Shown here one piece after another: positions 27,837 to 36,866 of a stretch of DNA of 64,000 bases. This DNA is from Halomonas nitroreducens. Its GTDB lineage: Bacteria; Pseudomonadota; Gammaproteobacteria; Pseudomonadales; Halomonadaceae. The notes under the pieces were generated by a model that did not search any database, was not told the DNA's origin, and worked only from the letters and a program-made list of their open reading frames with translations. The translations under genes were made by a program, and so were the position numbers. Location of the stretch: positions 1 to 64,000 of the forward strand of contig NZ_RXNS01000011.1 of NCBI RefSeq assembly GCF_003966155.1. Reading direction: 5' to 3'. Numbering within the stretch: the first letter of the stretch is position 1; the number at the start of each line of letters is the position of its first letter.

Positions 27837-28412
27837 ATGAAAGACCCGGCAACGCATGACGACGGCGGCCAACTGCTTGGCGACCGCGTCAGCGAGCTGC
27901 GCAAGAAACGCGGCCTGACCCTGGACCAGCTGGCCTCGGCGTGCGGCGTCAGTCGCTCGATGCTCAGTCAGATCGAGCGTGGCCGTGCCAACCCTACCCT
28001 GGCGGTGACCCTGCGCATCGCCCAGGCCTTCGGCCTGAGCATCGGCGATCTGGTCGACCAACCCTGGACCGCCTCCAGTATCGAGGTGGTGCGCGGCGAC
28101 GATGCCACCCACCTGTTCCGCGACGACCGGGAGTGCCGCATCCGCACCCTGTCGCCCTTGCATCTCGAGAAGCATGTCGAGTTCTACGAGCTGCGCATCG
28201 CCCCCCATGCCAGTCTGCGCAGCGCCCCCCACTTCGAGGGCACACGGGAATTATTGACCATTACCCAGGGCCGCGCCCGGGTGATCGCCGGCGACAACGA
28301 GTGTCACCTGGCCGCGGGGGATTCGGCGCATTACCACGCGGACCAGGAACATACCATCGACAACGAGAGCGATGGCGAGCTGCTGGCCTTCCTGGTCGTC
28401 ACCTATGAGTAG
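27837..28412 (+). CDS. XRE-family regulator with cupin domain (PuuR/SutR-like)
   Basis: A 191-residue regulator. An N-terminal lambda-repressor-like HTH (about 15-70: VSELRKKRGLTLDQLASACGVSRSMLSQIERGRANPTL) is followed by a C-terminal cupin_2 barrel (about 110-190) with HFEGTRELLTITQGRARVI and AAGDSAHYHADQEHTIDN. Such regulators often sense a small catabolite through the cupin. It diverges from tdh, so it probably controls threonine catabolism, but PuuR belongs to the same family and a role in the nearby polyamine genes cannot be excluded. The ATG at 27837 is preferred over 27810, which lies in the -10 box. Confidence 0.8.
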   Translation: MKDPATHDDGGQLLGDRVSELRKKRGLTLDQLASACGVSRSMLSQIERGRANPTLAVTLRIAQAFGLSIGDLVDQPWTASSIEVVRGDDATHLFRDDRECRIRTLSPLHLEKHVEFYELRIAPHASLRSAPHFEGTRELLTITQGRARVIAGDNECHLAAGDSAHYHADQEHTIDNESDGELLAFLVVTYE

Positions 28413-28493
28413 GAGGAGCCATCGCCGCGAGAGCCCGTGGCGAGAAAGCGACGCGACCCGAGTGTCGCAGCGGGAAGAACGGGGGCCTCAGCC

Positions 28494-29240
28494 TCAGCCC
28501 CCGCACACCGGGCAGGCCGGATCCCGCGGCACGCGGAAATGCCGCCACTGGCCGGTGAGGCCGTCGAAGGTGGAGAGCCCCTGGTGCAGCCGGCCTGCCC
28601 CGCTGACCAGCTTGAGCGCCTCGAGCGCCTGGAAGCAGCCGATCAGCCCGACCAGCGGTGCCACCACGCCGTTCTCGGCACAACGCAGCTCCTCGTCACC
28701 GCCCTCTCCCGGGGGATACAGGCAGGCGTAGCAGGGTGACTCGGGATTCCGGGGATCGAAGACCGCCAGCTGGCCGGAGAAGCGGATCGCCGCCCCCGAG
28801 ACCAGCGGCACCCACGCCTCCCGGCAGGCGGCGTTGATGGCATAGCGGCTCTCGAAGCGGTCGGTGCAGTCGAGGACCACATCGGCCTTAGCAACCGCGG
28901 CCGCCAGGACATCATCCTCGAGACGCTCGGTCACGGCCCTGACATCGCAGTCCGGATTGACCGCCAGGGCCGCCTCCCGGGCCGACTCCGCCTTGTGACG
29001 GCCGAGGTCGGCCATGCCGTGGGCGATCTGGCGCTGCAGGTTGGAGAGCTCCACCGCATCGTCATCGGCCAAGGTGAGCCGGCCCAGTCCCGCCGCGGCG
29101 AGGTACAGCGACACCGGCGAGCCCAGCCCCCCGGCGCCGATCACCAGGGCGTGGCCGGCCAGCAGGCGTTCCTGTCCGTCGATGTCGATCTGCTCGAGCA
29201 TGATCTGACGGCTATAGCGCAACAGCGCCTCATCGTTCAT
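28494..29240 (-). CDS. moeB: Molybdopterin-synthase adenylyltransferase MoeB (ThiF/HesA family)
   Basis: A 248-residue E1-like enzyme, which adenylates the C-terminus of MoaD for molybdopterin synthesis, relevant here because FdsA needs the cofactor. It shows the start LLRYSRQIMLEQIDIDGQE, the nucleotide motif VIGAGGLGSPVSLYLAAAG, and the zinc pairs CYAC and CPVC (C-terminus). A GTG at 29249 would add three residues, but the ATG at 29240 is better placed. It follows lrp by 5 bp. ThiF is the alternative name for close relatives, but the hemA-prfA-prmC neighbourhood favours MoeB. Confidence 0.88.
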   Translation of the reverse strand: MNDEALLRYSRQIMLEQIDIDGQERLLAGHALVIGAGGLGSPVSLYLAAAGLGRLTLADDDAVELSNLQRQIAHGMADLGRHKAESAREAALAVNPDCDVRAVTERLEDDVLAAAVAKADVVLDCTDRFESRYAINAACREAWVPLVSGAAIRFSGQLAVFDPRNPESPCYACLYPPGEGGDEELRCAENGVVAPLVGLIGCFQALEALKLVSGAGRLHQGLSTFDGLTGQWRHFRVPRDPACPVCGG

Positions 29241-29245
29241 GGGAC

Positions 29246-29746
29246 TCACTTCTCGTCGAACTCTTCGATGTCCGGGACATGCAGCGTGAAGTCCTCCTTG
29301 ACTTCCTCCATGACCACGTAGCTCTTGGACTCCTTGACGCCGGGAAGGGTCAGGACCACGTCACCGAGCAGCTGACGATAGGCCGACATCTCGGGGATGC
29401 GACACTTGAGGATATAGTCAAACTGCCCCGATACCAGGTGGCACTCCTGGATCTGGGGCAGCTTGGCCACCGCGCGGCGGAACTCGTCGAACACCGAGGG
29501 GGACTGGGTCTCCAGGCTGATCTCGACGAACACCAGCAGGTTGGCCTTGAGGGCGCGGGGGTCGAGGAGCGCCTTGTAGCCGCGGATTACCCCGGAGCGC
29601 TCCAGGCGCTTGACGCGCTCCAGGCAGGGCGTGGTGGAGAGCCCCACCTGGGAGGCGAGGTCCACGTAGGAAATGCGGGCATTCTCCTGCAGGCAACGCA
29701 GGATCTTGAGGTCGATACGGTCGAGCGAGCGGGTCTTGGTTTTCAT
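29246..29746 (-). CDS. lrp: Leucine-responsive regulatory protein Lrp
   Basis: A 166-residue Lrp/AsnC protein that follows E. coli Lrp closely. The HTH has LDRIDLKILRCLQENARISYVDLASQVGLSTTPCLERVKRLE. The RAM effector domain contains LLVFVEISLETQSPSVFDEF, IQECHLVSGQFDYILKCR and LPGVKESKSYVVMEEVKE. A slightly longer acidic tail (HVPDIEEFDEK) ends the protein. It lies between prmC and moeB, which are usually adjacent in related genomes, and is almost fused to moeB (5 bp). A 180-bp AT-richer upstream region probably holds its own promoter. Confidence 0.92.
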   Translation of the reverse strand: MKTKTRSLDRIDLKILRCLQENARISYVDLASQVGLSTTPCLERVKRLERSGVIRGYKALLDPRALKANLLVFVEISLETQSPSVFDEFRRAVAKLPQIQECHLVSGQFDYILKCRIPEMSAYRQLLGDVVLTLPGVKESKSYVVMEEVKEDFTLHVPDIEEFDEK

Positions 29747-29926
29747 TGTCGTCCTGGCTGGCGCGCCGGAAAGCAGTGAGTCTCCAGCCGCCGCAAGGGA
29801 GTCTTTGCCTGAAAATCACCTCAAAACGGATGATTGATGGTATTCACTCACGGAAAGGCGGCGGCCAATGGCGTTTTTTACTGTTATCAGGTGTAACACA
29901 GCCACCGAGCCGGCTCCAGCCCCACC

Positions 29927-30760
29927 TTAGCGACACCCCAGGCTGACCCGCTCGTGGCCGGCGAGATCGACCCGGCTGGTCACAGCCGCATAGCCGGCAG
30001 CGCACAATGCCTCGCGCACCGCCGGCCCCTGGGTCGCGCCATGCTCCAGTAGCAGCCAGCCTCCGGGGACAAGGTGCGCGCGGCCCCCCTCGATCAGGTG
30101 ATACAGGTCGGCGAGCCCCCCCTCGGCGGCTACCAGGGCGCTGCGCGGCTCGAATCGCACGTCGCCCTGCCCCAGGTGGGGATCGTCGTCGGCCAGGTAG
30201 GGCGGATTGGCGACGATCAGGTCGAAATGCTCGCCGCCCAGGGCTGCGAACCAGTCGCTGGACAGGAAATCGGCGTTGTCGATCCCCAGTCGCGTGGCAT
30301 TGCGTCGGGCCAGGGCCACCGCTTCGAGGCGCAGGTCGACGCCGACCACCGTCCAGGCGGGACGCTCGGAGGCGAAGGCCAGGGCCACCGCGCCGGTACC
30401 GGTGCCCAGGTCGAGCAGCCGTCCCGAGGCCTCGGGGGCCAGGGCCAGCGCGGCCTCCACCAGGGTTTCGGTATCCGCCCGGGGGATCAGCGTGCTCGGC
30501 GAAGTGGCCAGGGCCAGCCCCCAGAACTCCCGTTCCCCGGTGAGGTGCGCCACCGGCTGTCCGGCTTCCCGTTCCGCGACCAGGGCATCGAAGCGCGTCT
30601 CGGCGTCGGCCGCGGCGTCGCGGTCCCCCCAGGTATACAGCCAGGTCCGGTCGACCCCCAGCACGTGACACAGCAGCACCTCGGCATCTAGACGCGCACT
30701 GGGCGAGCCGGCGGCCGCCAGTCGCCGGGCGGCGTCACGCAACAGGTCGTCGAGGCGCAT
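29927..30760 (-). CDS. prmC: Peptide chain release factor N5-glutamine methyltransferase
   Basis: A 277-residue SAM-dependent methyltransferase that methylates the GGQ glutamine of release factors 1 and 2. An N-terminal helical domain (about 1-80) precedes the Rossmann fold with LLDLGTGTGAVALAFASERP and the catalytic VANPPYLADD (NPPY motif). The ATG at 30760 overlaps the prfA stop (ATGA), so enzyme and substrate are co-translated. The frame upstream of 30760 is a shadow of prfA. Confidence 0.95.
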   Translation of the reverse strand: MRLDDLLRDAARRLAAAGSPSARLDAEVLLCHVLGVDRTWLYTWGDRDAAADAETRFDALVAEREAGQPVAHLTGEREFWGLALATSPSTLIPRADTETLVEAALALAPEASGRLLDLGTGTGAVALAFASERPAWTVVGVDLRLEAVALARRNATRLGIDNADFLSSDWFAALGGEHFDLIVANPPYLADDDPHLGQGDVRFEPRSALVAAEGGLADLYHLIEGGRAHLVPGGWLLLEHGATQGPAVREALCAAGYAAVTSRVDLAGHERVSLGCR

Positions 30761-31851
30761 CAGGACTCCTGCTGCAGGGCGGCCAGCTGCTCGGCCTGGT
30801 ACTCGTGGATGAGCGGCTCGATGACTTCGTCGAGTTGCTCCCCGCCGATCACCTCGCCCAGCTTGTAGAGGGTCAGGTTGATGCGGTGGTCGGTGACCCG
30901 CCCCTGGGGGAAATTGTAGGTGCGGATGCGCTCGCTGCGATCGCCCGAGCCGACCAGCGAGCGCCGCTCGTCGGCCTGCTGCTGGCGCTGGCTGTCGTGG
31001 GCCGCCTGCTTGAGGCGGGCGGCGAGCAGTGACATGGCCTTGGCGCGGTTCTTGTGCTGGCTGCGCTCCTCCTGGCACTCCACCACCACCCCGCTGGGCA
31101 GGTGGGTGATGCGGATGGCCGAGTCGGTGGTGTTGACGTGCTGGCCCCCGGCCCCGCTGGACCGGTAGGTGTCGACGCGCAGGTCACCGGGGTTGATGTC
31201 GACCTCGCCGACCTCGGCGGCCTCGGGCATCACCGCCACGGTGCAGGCCGAGGTGTGGATGCGGCCCTGGGACTCGGTGGCCGGGACCCGCTGCACCCGG
31301 TGGGCGCCGGACTCGAACTTGAGCCGGGCATAAACGCCCTCACCCTTGACCCGCGAAATGATCTCCTTGTAGCCGCCCTGGTCGCCATGGCTGGCACTGA
31401 TGACCTCGACCTTCCAGCCGTGCTGCTCGGCGTAGCGCGAGTACATGCGGAAGAGGTCGCCGGCGAACAGTGCGGCCTCGTCGCCGCCGGTGCCGGCACG
31501 GATCTCCAGGAAAACGTTGCCGGCATCGTCGGGGTCCCGGGGCACCAGTAGCTGCTTGAGCCGCACCTCCAGCGCCTCGAGGCGCTCGCGGCCCTCATCC
31601 CGCTCCATCTCCGCCAGCTCGCGCATCTCGGCATCCGCATCGTCGGCCAGTGCCTCGGCGGCCTCGATATCGCCCTCCACGCGCCGGTATTCGCGCCAGG
31701 CCTCCACCAGGGCGTCGAGTTCGGCGTATTCTCGGGAATAATCACGGAAGCGAGCCTGGTCGGTGATCACCTCGGGGTCGGCCAGCAGGGCGGCGAGCTC
31801 CTCGAAGCGCTCGGCGAAGGCGTCGAGACGCTGACGCAGGGAAGCTTTCAT
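30760..31851 (-). CDS. prfA: Peptide chain release factor 1
   Basis: A 363-residue class I release factor for UAA and UAG. The PxT-type recognition region is [23 protein letters not shown] (PAT at about 190-192) and the peptidyl-hydrolysis GGQ lies at about 235-237 in [15 protein letters not shown]. The ATG is at 31851; a TTG one codon upstream is also in frame. Its 5' end, including the start codon and ribosome site, is duplicated 104 bp upstream (31923-31977). That copy opens a 34-codon ORF whose TGA overlaps the prfA ATG. Confidence 0.96.
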   Translation of the reverse strand: MKASLRQRLDAFAERFEELAALLADPEVITDQARFRDYSREYAELDALVEAWREYRRVEGDIEAAEALADDADAEMRELAEMERDEGRERLEALEVRLKQLLVPRDPDDAGNVFLEIRAGTGGDEAALFAGDLFRMYSRYAEQHGWKVEVISASHGDQGGYKEIISRVKGEGVYARLKFESGAHRVQRVPATESQGRIHTSACTVAVMPEAAEVGEVDINPGDLRVDTYRSSGAGGQHVNTTDSAIRITHLPSGVVVECQEERSQHKNRAKAMSLLAARLKQAAHDSQRQQQADERRSLVGSGDRSERIRTYNFPQGRVTDHRINLTLYKLGEVIGGEQLDEVIEPLIHEYQAEQLAALQQES

Positions 31852-31977
31852 CAACGGAGTCCTATCGGCAAGTGTCGGAATCGAAAGGCACGCCCGGCGG
31901 GAGCACGGTAACCGTGGGCACGGGCGTCGCGACGCTGACGCAGGGAAGCAGGCATCAGCGGGGTCCTATCGGGAAGT
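31819..31977. repeat. Tandem 55-bp direct repeat of the prfA 5' end (period 104 bp)
   Basis: Segment 31819-31873 (first codons, start and ribosome site of prfA) recurs at 31923-31977 with 48 of 55 bases identical. The upstream copy contains the hemA stop codon (31966-31968) and a start codon at 31955. This looks like a diverged tandem duplication at the hemA-prfA junction. Confidence 0.85.
31851..31955 (-). CDS. 34-codon upstream ORF derived from a duplicated prfA start
   Basis: The ATG at 31955 lies in the duplicated copy and encodes [11 protein letters not shown], against [11 protein letters not shown] in prfA. The frame stays open for 34 codons and ends in TGA (31853-31851), overlapping the prfA ATG as TGATG. 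The duplicated ribosome site (GATAGGACCCC) precedes it. It may be translated and couple prfA to upstream translation. The peptide itself is probably without function. Confidence 0.45.
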   Translation of the reverse strand: MPASLRQRRDARAHGYRAPAGRAFRFRHLPIGLR

Positions 31978-33234
31978 CTTGGCGGCGTCGTCCAGCAACA
32001 GCTCGGCGGCGGCGTCCAGCAGCTCCTGTCGCTCGTCGCTGGCGGCCTCGCGCAGCGCCACGGTGGGCCGATGCAGCAGGCGATTGGTCAACTGGTAGGC
32101 CAGGCGCTCCACCACTGCCACGGGGTCCTCGCCCCGGGCCAGGCGTGCCAGCGCCTGATCGCGGGCCTGGTCACGCAGTGCCTCACCCCGGGCACGGACG
32201 TCGCGGATCAGCTCGCCGCCACTGCGCAGGCGGCGCTCATAGAGCCAGCGACCGACGCCATGCTCGATCAGCGACTCGGCGTGATCCGCGGCGACCTGGC
32301 GGTGGCGACGATTCTCCTCGATGACTTCCTGCAGGTCATCGACGGTGTACAGGAAGACGTCGCCCAGCTCCCCCACCTCGGGCTCGATGTCCCGCGGCAC
32401 GGCGATATCGACCATGAACACCGGCCGGTGGCGCCGGCGCTTGAGGGCCCGCTCCACCATGCCCTTGCCGAGGATCGGCAGTGGCGCCGCGGTGGAGGCG
32501 ATCACGATGTCGGCCTGGACCAGCGCCTCGGGAATCTCGTCCAGGGTGATGGCTGCGCCGCCCAGCGGGCCGGCCAGCTGTTCGGCGCGCTCCCGGGTGC
32601 GGTTGGCCACCGTCAGCTGTTTCACCCCGGCCTCGTGGAGATGACGCGCGACCAGCTCGATGGTCTCGCCGGCGCCGATCAACAGCGCCCGGGAGCGCGA
32701 GAAGTCGTCGAAGATCCGGCTGGCCAGGCTGACCGCGGCGTAGGCCACCGAGACGGGGTTACGCCCGATGCCCGTCTCGGTGCGTACCTGCTTGGCCACG
32801 GCGAAGGTCTGCTGGAAGAGGCACTCCAGCTCGCCGCCCATCCCCTGGGTCCGCCGCGCCACCTGGTAGGCGTCCTTGAGCTGGCCAAGGATCTGCGGCT
32901 CACCCAGCACCATGGAGTCCAGGCCCACGGCCACCCGCATCAGGTGACGGGCGGCATCGTTGTCCAGGAAATGGTAGGCACACTGCGTCAGCGCCTCGGT
33001 CTCGAGGCCGTGGAAGCGACCCAGCCACTCGAGGATCGCCCGCTCGCCGGCCTCACCGGTGACGCAATACAGCTCGGTGCGGTTGCAGGTGGAGAGCACC
33101 GCGGCCTCCCGCACCCCGGGGAGGACGCGCAGCTCGGCCAGTGCCGACTCCAGCTGCGTCGGCGTGAAGGCGACCTGTTCGCGCACCTCGACGGTCGCGG
33201 TCCGGTGATTGATTCCCAGGGCAAGCAGCGTCAT
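31966..33234 (-). CDS. hemA: Glutamyl-tRNA reductase
   Basis: A 422-residue enzyme that reduces glutamyl-tRNA to glutamate-1-semialdehyde with NADPH, the first step of C5 tetrapyrrole synthesis. The start LLALGINHRTATVEVREQVAF, the nucleophile in STCNRTELYC (Cys50), GLDSMVLGEPQILGQLKDAY, and the NADPH fold ALLIGAGETIELVARHLHEAG are all visible, with the C-terminal dimerisation helices after about 320. The frame continues upstream, but the ATG at 33234 matches the family start. It diverges from the TPR-lipoprotein/lolB gene group, as in many gammaproteobacteria. Confidence 0.96.
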   Translation of the reverse strand: MTLLALGINHRTATVEVREQVAFTPTQLESALAELRVLPGVREAAVLSTCNRTELYCVTGEAGERAILEWLGRFHGLETEALTQCAYHFLDNDAARHLMRVAVGLDSMVLGEPQILGQLKDAYQVARRTQGMGGELECLFQQTFAVAKQVRTETGIGRNPVSVAYAAVSLASRIFDDFSRSRALLIGAGETIELVARHLHEAGVKQLTVANRTRERAEQLAGPLGGAAITLDEIPEALVQADIVIASTAAPLPILGKGMVERALKRRRHRPVFMVDIAVPRDIEPEVGELGDVFLYTVDDLQEVIEENRRHRQVAADHAESLIEHGVGRWLYERRLRSGGELIRDVRARGEALRDQARDQALARLARGEDPVAVVERLAYQLTNRLLHRPTVALREAASDERQELLDAAAELLLDDAAKTSR

Positions 33235-33441
33235 GCGTGTCGGCGTCTTCGCGGTGATGGTGGTCCGGCAGCTTCGAGCAAGCAATACGGGGAGAACGAC
33301 CAGGCAGTCACCCGACACGTCTCCACGGCGCAGCATTCTACCACAGGCCGACCCGCCAAGGCGCCCCGCCGAGGGCGTTGTCCTTTGCCCAAGGGAACCA
33401 AGCCGTTATGCTGACGGCTCGGCCTCCACCTCGAGACTCGC

Positions 33442-35178
33442 ATGCCCCGCCGATCCCCCATGACACTCGCGCGCCGTCCGCTCGCTGCCCTCGGCCTGGC
33501 CCTGATGCTCGGCGGCTGCCAGAGCCTGACCTCCCCGCCCGTGACAGCGGACCCCATGGCCGGGGCGCCGCCCATCACCCAGGGCCTGGATGCCCAGGGG
33601 CTGTCCTCGCTGCTGGTAGCCGAGCTTGCCGGGCAGCGCGGTGACTATCGCCGCGCCACCCGTGGTTACCTCGAGACCGCCGAACGCTACGGGGACGCTA
33701 CCCTGGCCGAGCGCGCCGCCCTGGCCGCCCGCTTCGACGAGGACCCTGAGCTGCTCGAGGAGGCAGCGCACCGCTGGCAGGCCCTGGCGCCCGAGAGCGA
33801 CGCCCCGGCCCGGCTGCTGGCCAGCCTCGCCGTGCAGCGTGGCGACTGGGCCGCGGCGCTGGACCAGTGGCTCAGCGTCGTCGATCGCGGCGGCCAGGCC
33901 GAATTGCTGGACTTCGTCGAGGGGACCCTCGAGGCCGGCGCCGACCCGCTCCCGCTGCTGGCCCGCCTGCGACGCCACCTGGCCGAGACCACCACCGCGC
34001 CACCGGATGCCGAGCTCGCCACCGCCCTGCTCGAGGCCGCGGCGGGCGAGTATCGCGCGGCGCGCCGGCGACTCGAGCGGCTGGCGGCGCGCGCCCCCGA
34101 GCTGCCGGCGCTGTGGCGTATCCGTGCCGTGGTGGCGCTGGACAGCGAGTCTGCGCAGCGCGCCAAGGCGGCGGCCCGTCGCGGACTGGCGCTGGCGCCC
34201 GGCGACCCGCGGCTGATGCTGCTGACGGCCCAGGCAGAGATCCGGCTGGGCAACCTCGTCGCCGCCGAAGCCAGCACCGACGCCCTGCTCGAGGACCACG
34301 GTGACACCTCGGAGCTGCGCCTGGCCCTGGCCCGCCTCTACCTGGAGGAAGGGCACCCCCGACCGGCGCGGCGCCTGCTGCTGCCGCTGATCGGCGGCGA
34401 TGCCACACCGCCCCTGGTCTTCCTGCTGCTGGGCAGCATCGCCGAGGAGGAGGGCGAGGTGGACAATGCCCTCCTTTATTACCGCCAGGTCCCGGAGGGC
34501 GAACGCTTCCTGATCTCCCGGATCCGGGCCGCCCGCATGCTGGTGGACAACGACCGCCTGCTCGACGCCCGCACCTTCCTGCGCATCGAGCGACTGCGCC
34601 ATGAGGCTGCCGCCCCCGAGCTGGTGTCCCTGGAGGTGCAGCTGCTCGACGAGGCCGGCGCCCGCGACCAGGCCGATGCCCTGCTCGTGCGCAGCATCGC
34701 CCAGTACCCGGACGCCACCCAGCTGCGCTACCAGCGTGCCATGCGCGCCTACGAGGACGGCGACCTGGTCGCCATGGAGACCCACCTGCGCGCCATCATC
34801 GAGCGGGATCCCGACAACGCCAACGCCCTCAACGCCCTGGGCTACACCCTGGCCGACGAGAACCTGGCGGACCGCCTGGACGAGGCCCGCTCATTGATCG
34901 AGCGCGCCCACCGGCTGGCACCGGACAATCCTGCCATCCTCGACAGCCTCGGCTGGGTGTACTATCGCCAGGGGGATCCCGAGGCCGCCCTGCCCTGGCT
35001 GGAGCGGGCGTGGGCCGCCATGCCCGACCAGGAGGTCGCCGCCCACCTGATCGAGGTCCTCTGGCAACTGGGCAAGCGGGAGCGGGCCCGGGACCTGCTG
35101 GAAACGGCACAGCAGCGTTTCGCCCCCCGCCCGGCCATCGAAGCACTGCGCGACCGCCTTCCCGCGCTCACCCCCTGA
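33442..35178 (+). CDS. TPR-repeat lipoprotein (PA4667-like)
   Basis: A 578-residue predicted lipoprotein. The N-terminus has a lipobox LMLGGC (Cys26 from this start; Cys20 if the ATG at 33460 is used). The rest is built of tetratricopeptide repeats, clearest in the C-terminal third (NALNALGYTLADEN, AILDSLGWVYYRQGDPEAALPWLERA). Proteins of this type sit between hemA and lolB in Pseudomonas and relatives and are thought to be outer-membrane-associated scaffolds. No catalytic motif is seen. It precedes lolB by 24 bp, so the two are probably co-transcribed. Confidence 0.85.
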   Translation: MPRRSPMTLARRPLAALGLALMLGGCQSLTSPPVTADPMAGAPPITQGLDAQGLSSLLVAELAGQRGDYRRATRGYLETAERYGDATLAERAALAARFDEDPELLEEAAHRWQALAPESDAPARLLASLAVQRGDWAAALDQWLSVVDRGGQAELLDFVEGTLEAGADPLPLLARLRRHLAETTTAPPDAELATALLEAAAGEYRAARRRLERLAARAPELPALWRIRAVVALDSESAQRAKAAARRGLALAPGDPRLMLLTAQAEIRLGNLVAAEASTDALLEDHGDTSELRLALARLYLEEGHPRPARRLLLPLIGGDATPPLVFLLLGSIAEEEGEVDNALLYYRQVPEGERFLISRIRAARMLVDNDRLLDARTFLRIERLRHEAAAPELVSLEVQLLDEAGARDQADALLVRSIAQYPDATQLRYQRAMRAYEDGDLVAMETHLRAIIERDPDNANALNALGYTLADENLADRLDEARSLIERAHRLAPDNPAILDSLGWVYYRQGDPEAALPWLERAWAAMPDQEVAAHLIEVLWQLGKRERARDLLETAQQRFAPRPAIEALRDRLPALTP

Positions 35179-35202
35179 TACTACCCGCGAAGGGAATCGA
35201 CC

Positions 35203-35823
35203 ATGCGATGCCATCGACCGAGACACCTTTTATGGCTGGCCCTGAGCCTGGCCCTGCTGGCCGGCTGCGCCACCCGCCCCCCCTCGGGGGAAATGGCGCG
35301 CAGCGCCGGCCAGTGGGAGGCCCAGCGCGACCGGCTGACGGCTCTCGAGGCCTGGGAACTGACCGGCAAGGCCGGGCTGCGCACCCCCGAGGACTCGACC
35401 AGCGCCAACCTGGACTGGCGGCAGACCCCTTATCACTACCGCATCCTGCTCAGCGGCCCCTTCGGTAGCGGGCGCAGCGTGCTCGAGGGCCGCGAGGGAC
35501 GGGTGTCGCTGACCACCGGCGAGGGACGCTTCGAGGCCGACAATCCCGAGGCGCTGATGCAACAGCAGCTGGGCTGGTCGCTGCCGGTCTCGGCGCTGAC
35601 CGACTGGATCCGCGGCCTCCCCGCCCCGGACCGTCCCCACCGCCTGGAGCGCGACGCCCGTGGCTTCCCCCAGGCGCTCGAGCAGGACGGCTGGCGAATC
35701 GCCTACCGGGCCTGGACACGGGCCGCGGACCTGTGGCTGCCGCGCCGGATGACCATGACCTACGACGAGCTCAGGGTCACCCTGGTGGTGACCCGCTGGC
35801 AGCCGGAGCCTGGCGATGGCTGA
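35203..35823 (+). CDS. lolB: Outer-membrane lipoprotein receptor LolB
   Basis: A 206-residue lipoprotein with signal and lipobox LALLAGC (Cys22). It receives lipoproteins from the chaperone LolA and inserts them in the outer membrane. The mature part has the LolB pattern WELTGKAGLRTPEDSTSANLDW and the late LPVSALTDWIRGLP segment. It overlaps ispE by 8 bp, the usual arrangement of lolB-ispE-tRNA-prs in gammaproteobacteria. Confidence 0.92.
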   Translation: MRCHRPRHLLWLALSLALLAGCATRPPSGEMARSAGQWEAQRDRLTALEAWELTGKAGLRTPEDSTSANLDWRQTPYHYRILLSGPFGSGRSVLEGREGRVSLTTGEGRFEADNPEALMQQQLGWSLPVSALTDWIRGLPAPDRPHRLERDARGFPQALEQDGWRIAYRAWTRAADLWLPRRMTMTYDELRVTLVVTRWQPEPGDG

Positions 35824-36670
35824 GACACGCCTGGTGCTGCCGGCCCCGGCCAAGCTCAACCGGCTGCTGCACATCACCGGACGCCGCGATGACGGCTACC
35901 ACGAGCTGCAGACCCTGTTCCAGTTCCTCGACCACGGTGACACCCTGACGCTGTGCCGACGCGACGACGAGTCGCTGCGCCTGACCCCGGCACTGGCCGG
36001 CGTCGCCGCCGACGACAACCTGATCCTGCGGGCGGCCCGGCAGCTGCGGGAGGTCACCGGCACCCGCCATGGCGCCGACCTGCACCTGGACAAGCGCCTG
36101 CCGCTGGGCGGCGGTCTGGGCGGCGGCAGTAGCGATGCCGCCACCACTCTGCTGGGGCTGAACCGCCTGTGGAGGCTCGGCCTGTCACTCGACAGCCTGG
36201 CCGAGCTGGGCCTGGCCCTCGGCGCCGACGTGCCGGTCTTCGTCCACGGTCACGCCGCCTGGGCCGAGGGGGTCGGCGAGCGGCTGACCGCCGTGGATCT
36301 CGACACACCCTGGTTCGTGGTCGTCCAGCCCGGCGTCACGGTCTCCACCCCGGCAGTGTTCCAGGCGCCAGAATTGACACGGGATACCCCCCCGATTACC
36401 ATGGCGCGCGCACTGCAGGGGGGAGCGGCGAGCTGGCGCAACGACTGCGAGCCCACGGTCCGGGCACTGTATCCCGAGGTCGCTCGCATCCTCGACTGGC
36501 TCCACGCGCGGGCACCGGCGATGCTGACAGGCACCGGAGCCTGTGTCTTCGCCAGCCTGGATCGCGAGATCGACGCCGATGCGCTGCTGGCCGAGATGCC
36601 GGCGGGCTGGCACGCCTTTAAGGCGCGCGGCCTGAACCGTTCTCCTCTTCACGATGCCCTGGATCGATGA
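35816..36670 (+). CDS. ispE: 4-diphosphocytidyl-2-C-methyl-D-erythritol kinase
   Basis: A 284-residue GHMP kinase of the MEP isoprenoid pathway. The N-terminus has the substrate segment PAPAKLNRLLHITGRRDDGYHELQT. The ATP-binding glycine loop is LPLGGGLGGGSSDAATTLL (about 96-113), followed by LGADVPVFVHGHAAWAEGVGE. The C-terminus contains LTGTGACVFA. It starts inside the lolB end, which indicates coupled translation, and is followed at 58 bp by tRNA-Gln. Confidence 0.95.
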   Translation: MAETRLVLPAPAKLNRLLHITGRRDDGYHELQTLFQFLDHGDTLTLCRRDDESLRLTPALAGVAADDNLILRAARQLREVTGTRHGADLHLDKRLPLGGGLGGGSSDAATTLLGLNRLWRLGLSLDSLAELGLALGADVPVFVHGHAAWAEGVGERLTAVDLDTPWFVVVQPGVTVSTPAVFQAPELTRDTPPITMARALQGGAASWRNDCEPTVRALYPEVARILDWLHARAPAMLTGTGACVFASLDREIDADALLAEMPAGWHAFKARGLNRSPLHDALDR

Positions 36671-36728
36671 CCGCCCCCTTCCCCTGGGCACGGCGGCACA
36701 TGGGTCGATCCGGCAAGGTTAAGGTTGC

Positions 36729-36803
36729 TGGGGTATAGCCAAGCGGTAAGGCAGCGGTTTTTGGTATCGCCATGCGCAGGTTCGAATCCTGCTACCCCAG
36801 CCA
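36729..36803 (+). tRNA. tRNA-Gln (TTG)
   Basis: A 75-nt cloverleaf. The acceptor TGGGGTA pairs with TACCCCA, the T arm contains GGTTCGAATCC, the anticodon loop is TTTTGGT-like with TTG, and CCA is encoded at 36801-36803. It lies between ispE and prs. No clear promoter of its own is seen. Confidence 0.95.
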
Positions 36804-36866
36804 TTTCCACCCCGGAACGGCACCGATCCGAATCCTGAAGACCCAACACTGCAAAGGTGGCTGCGC

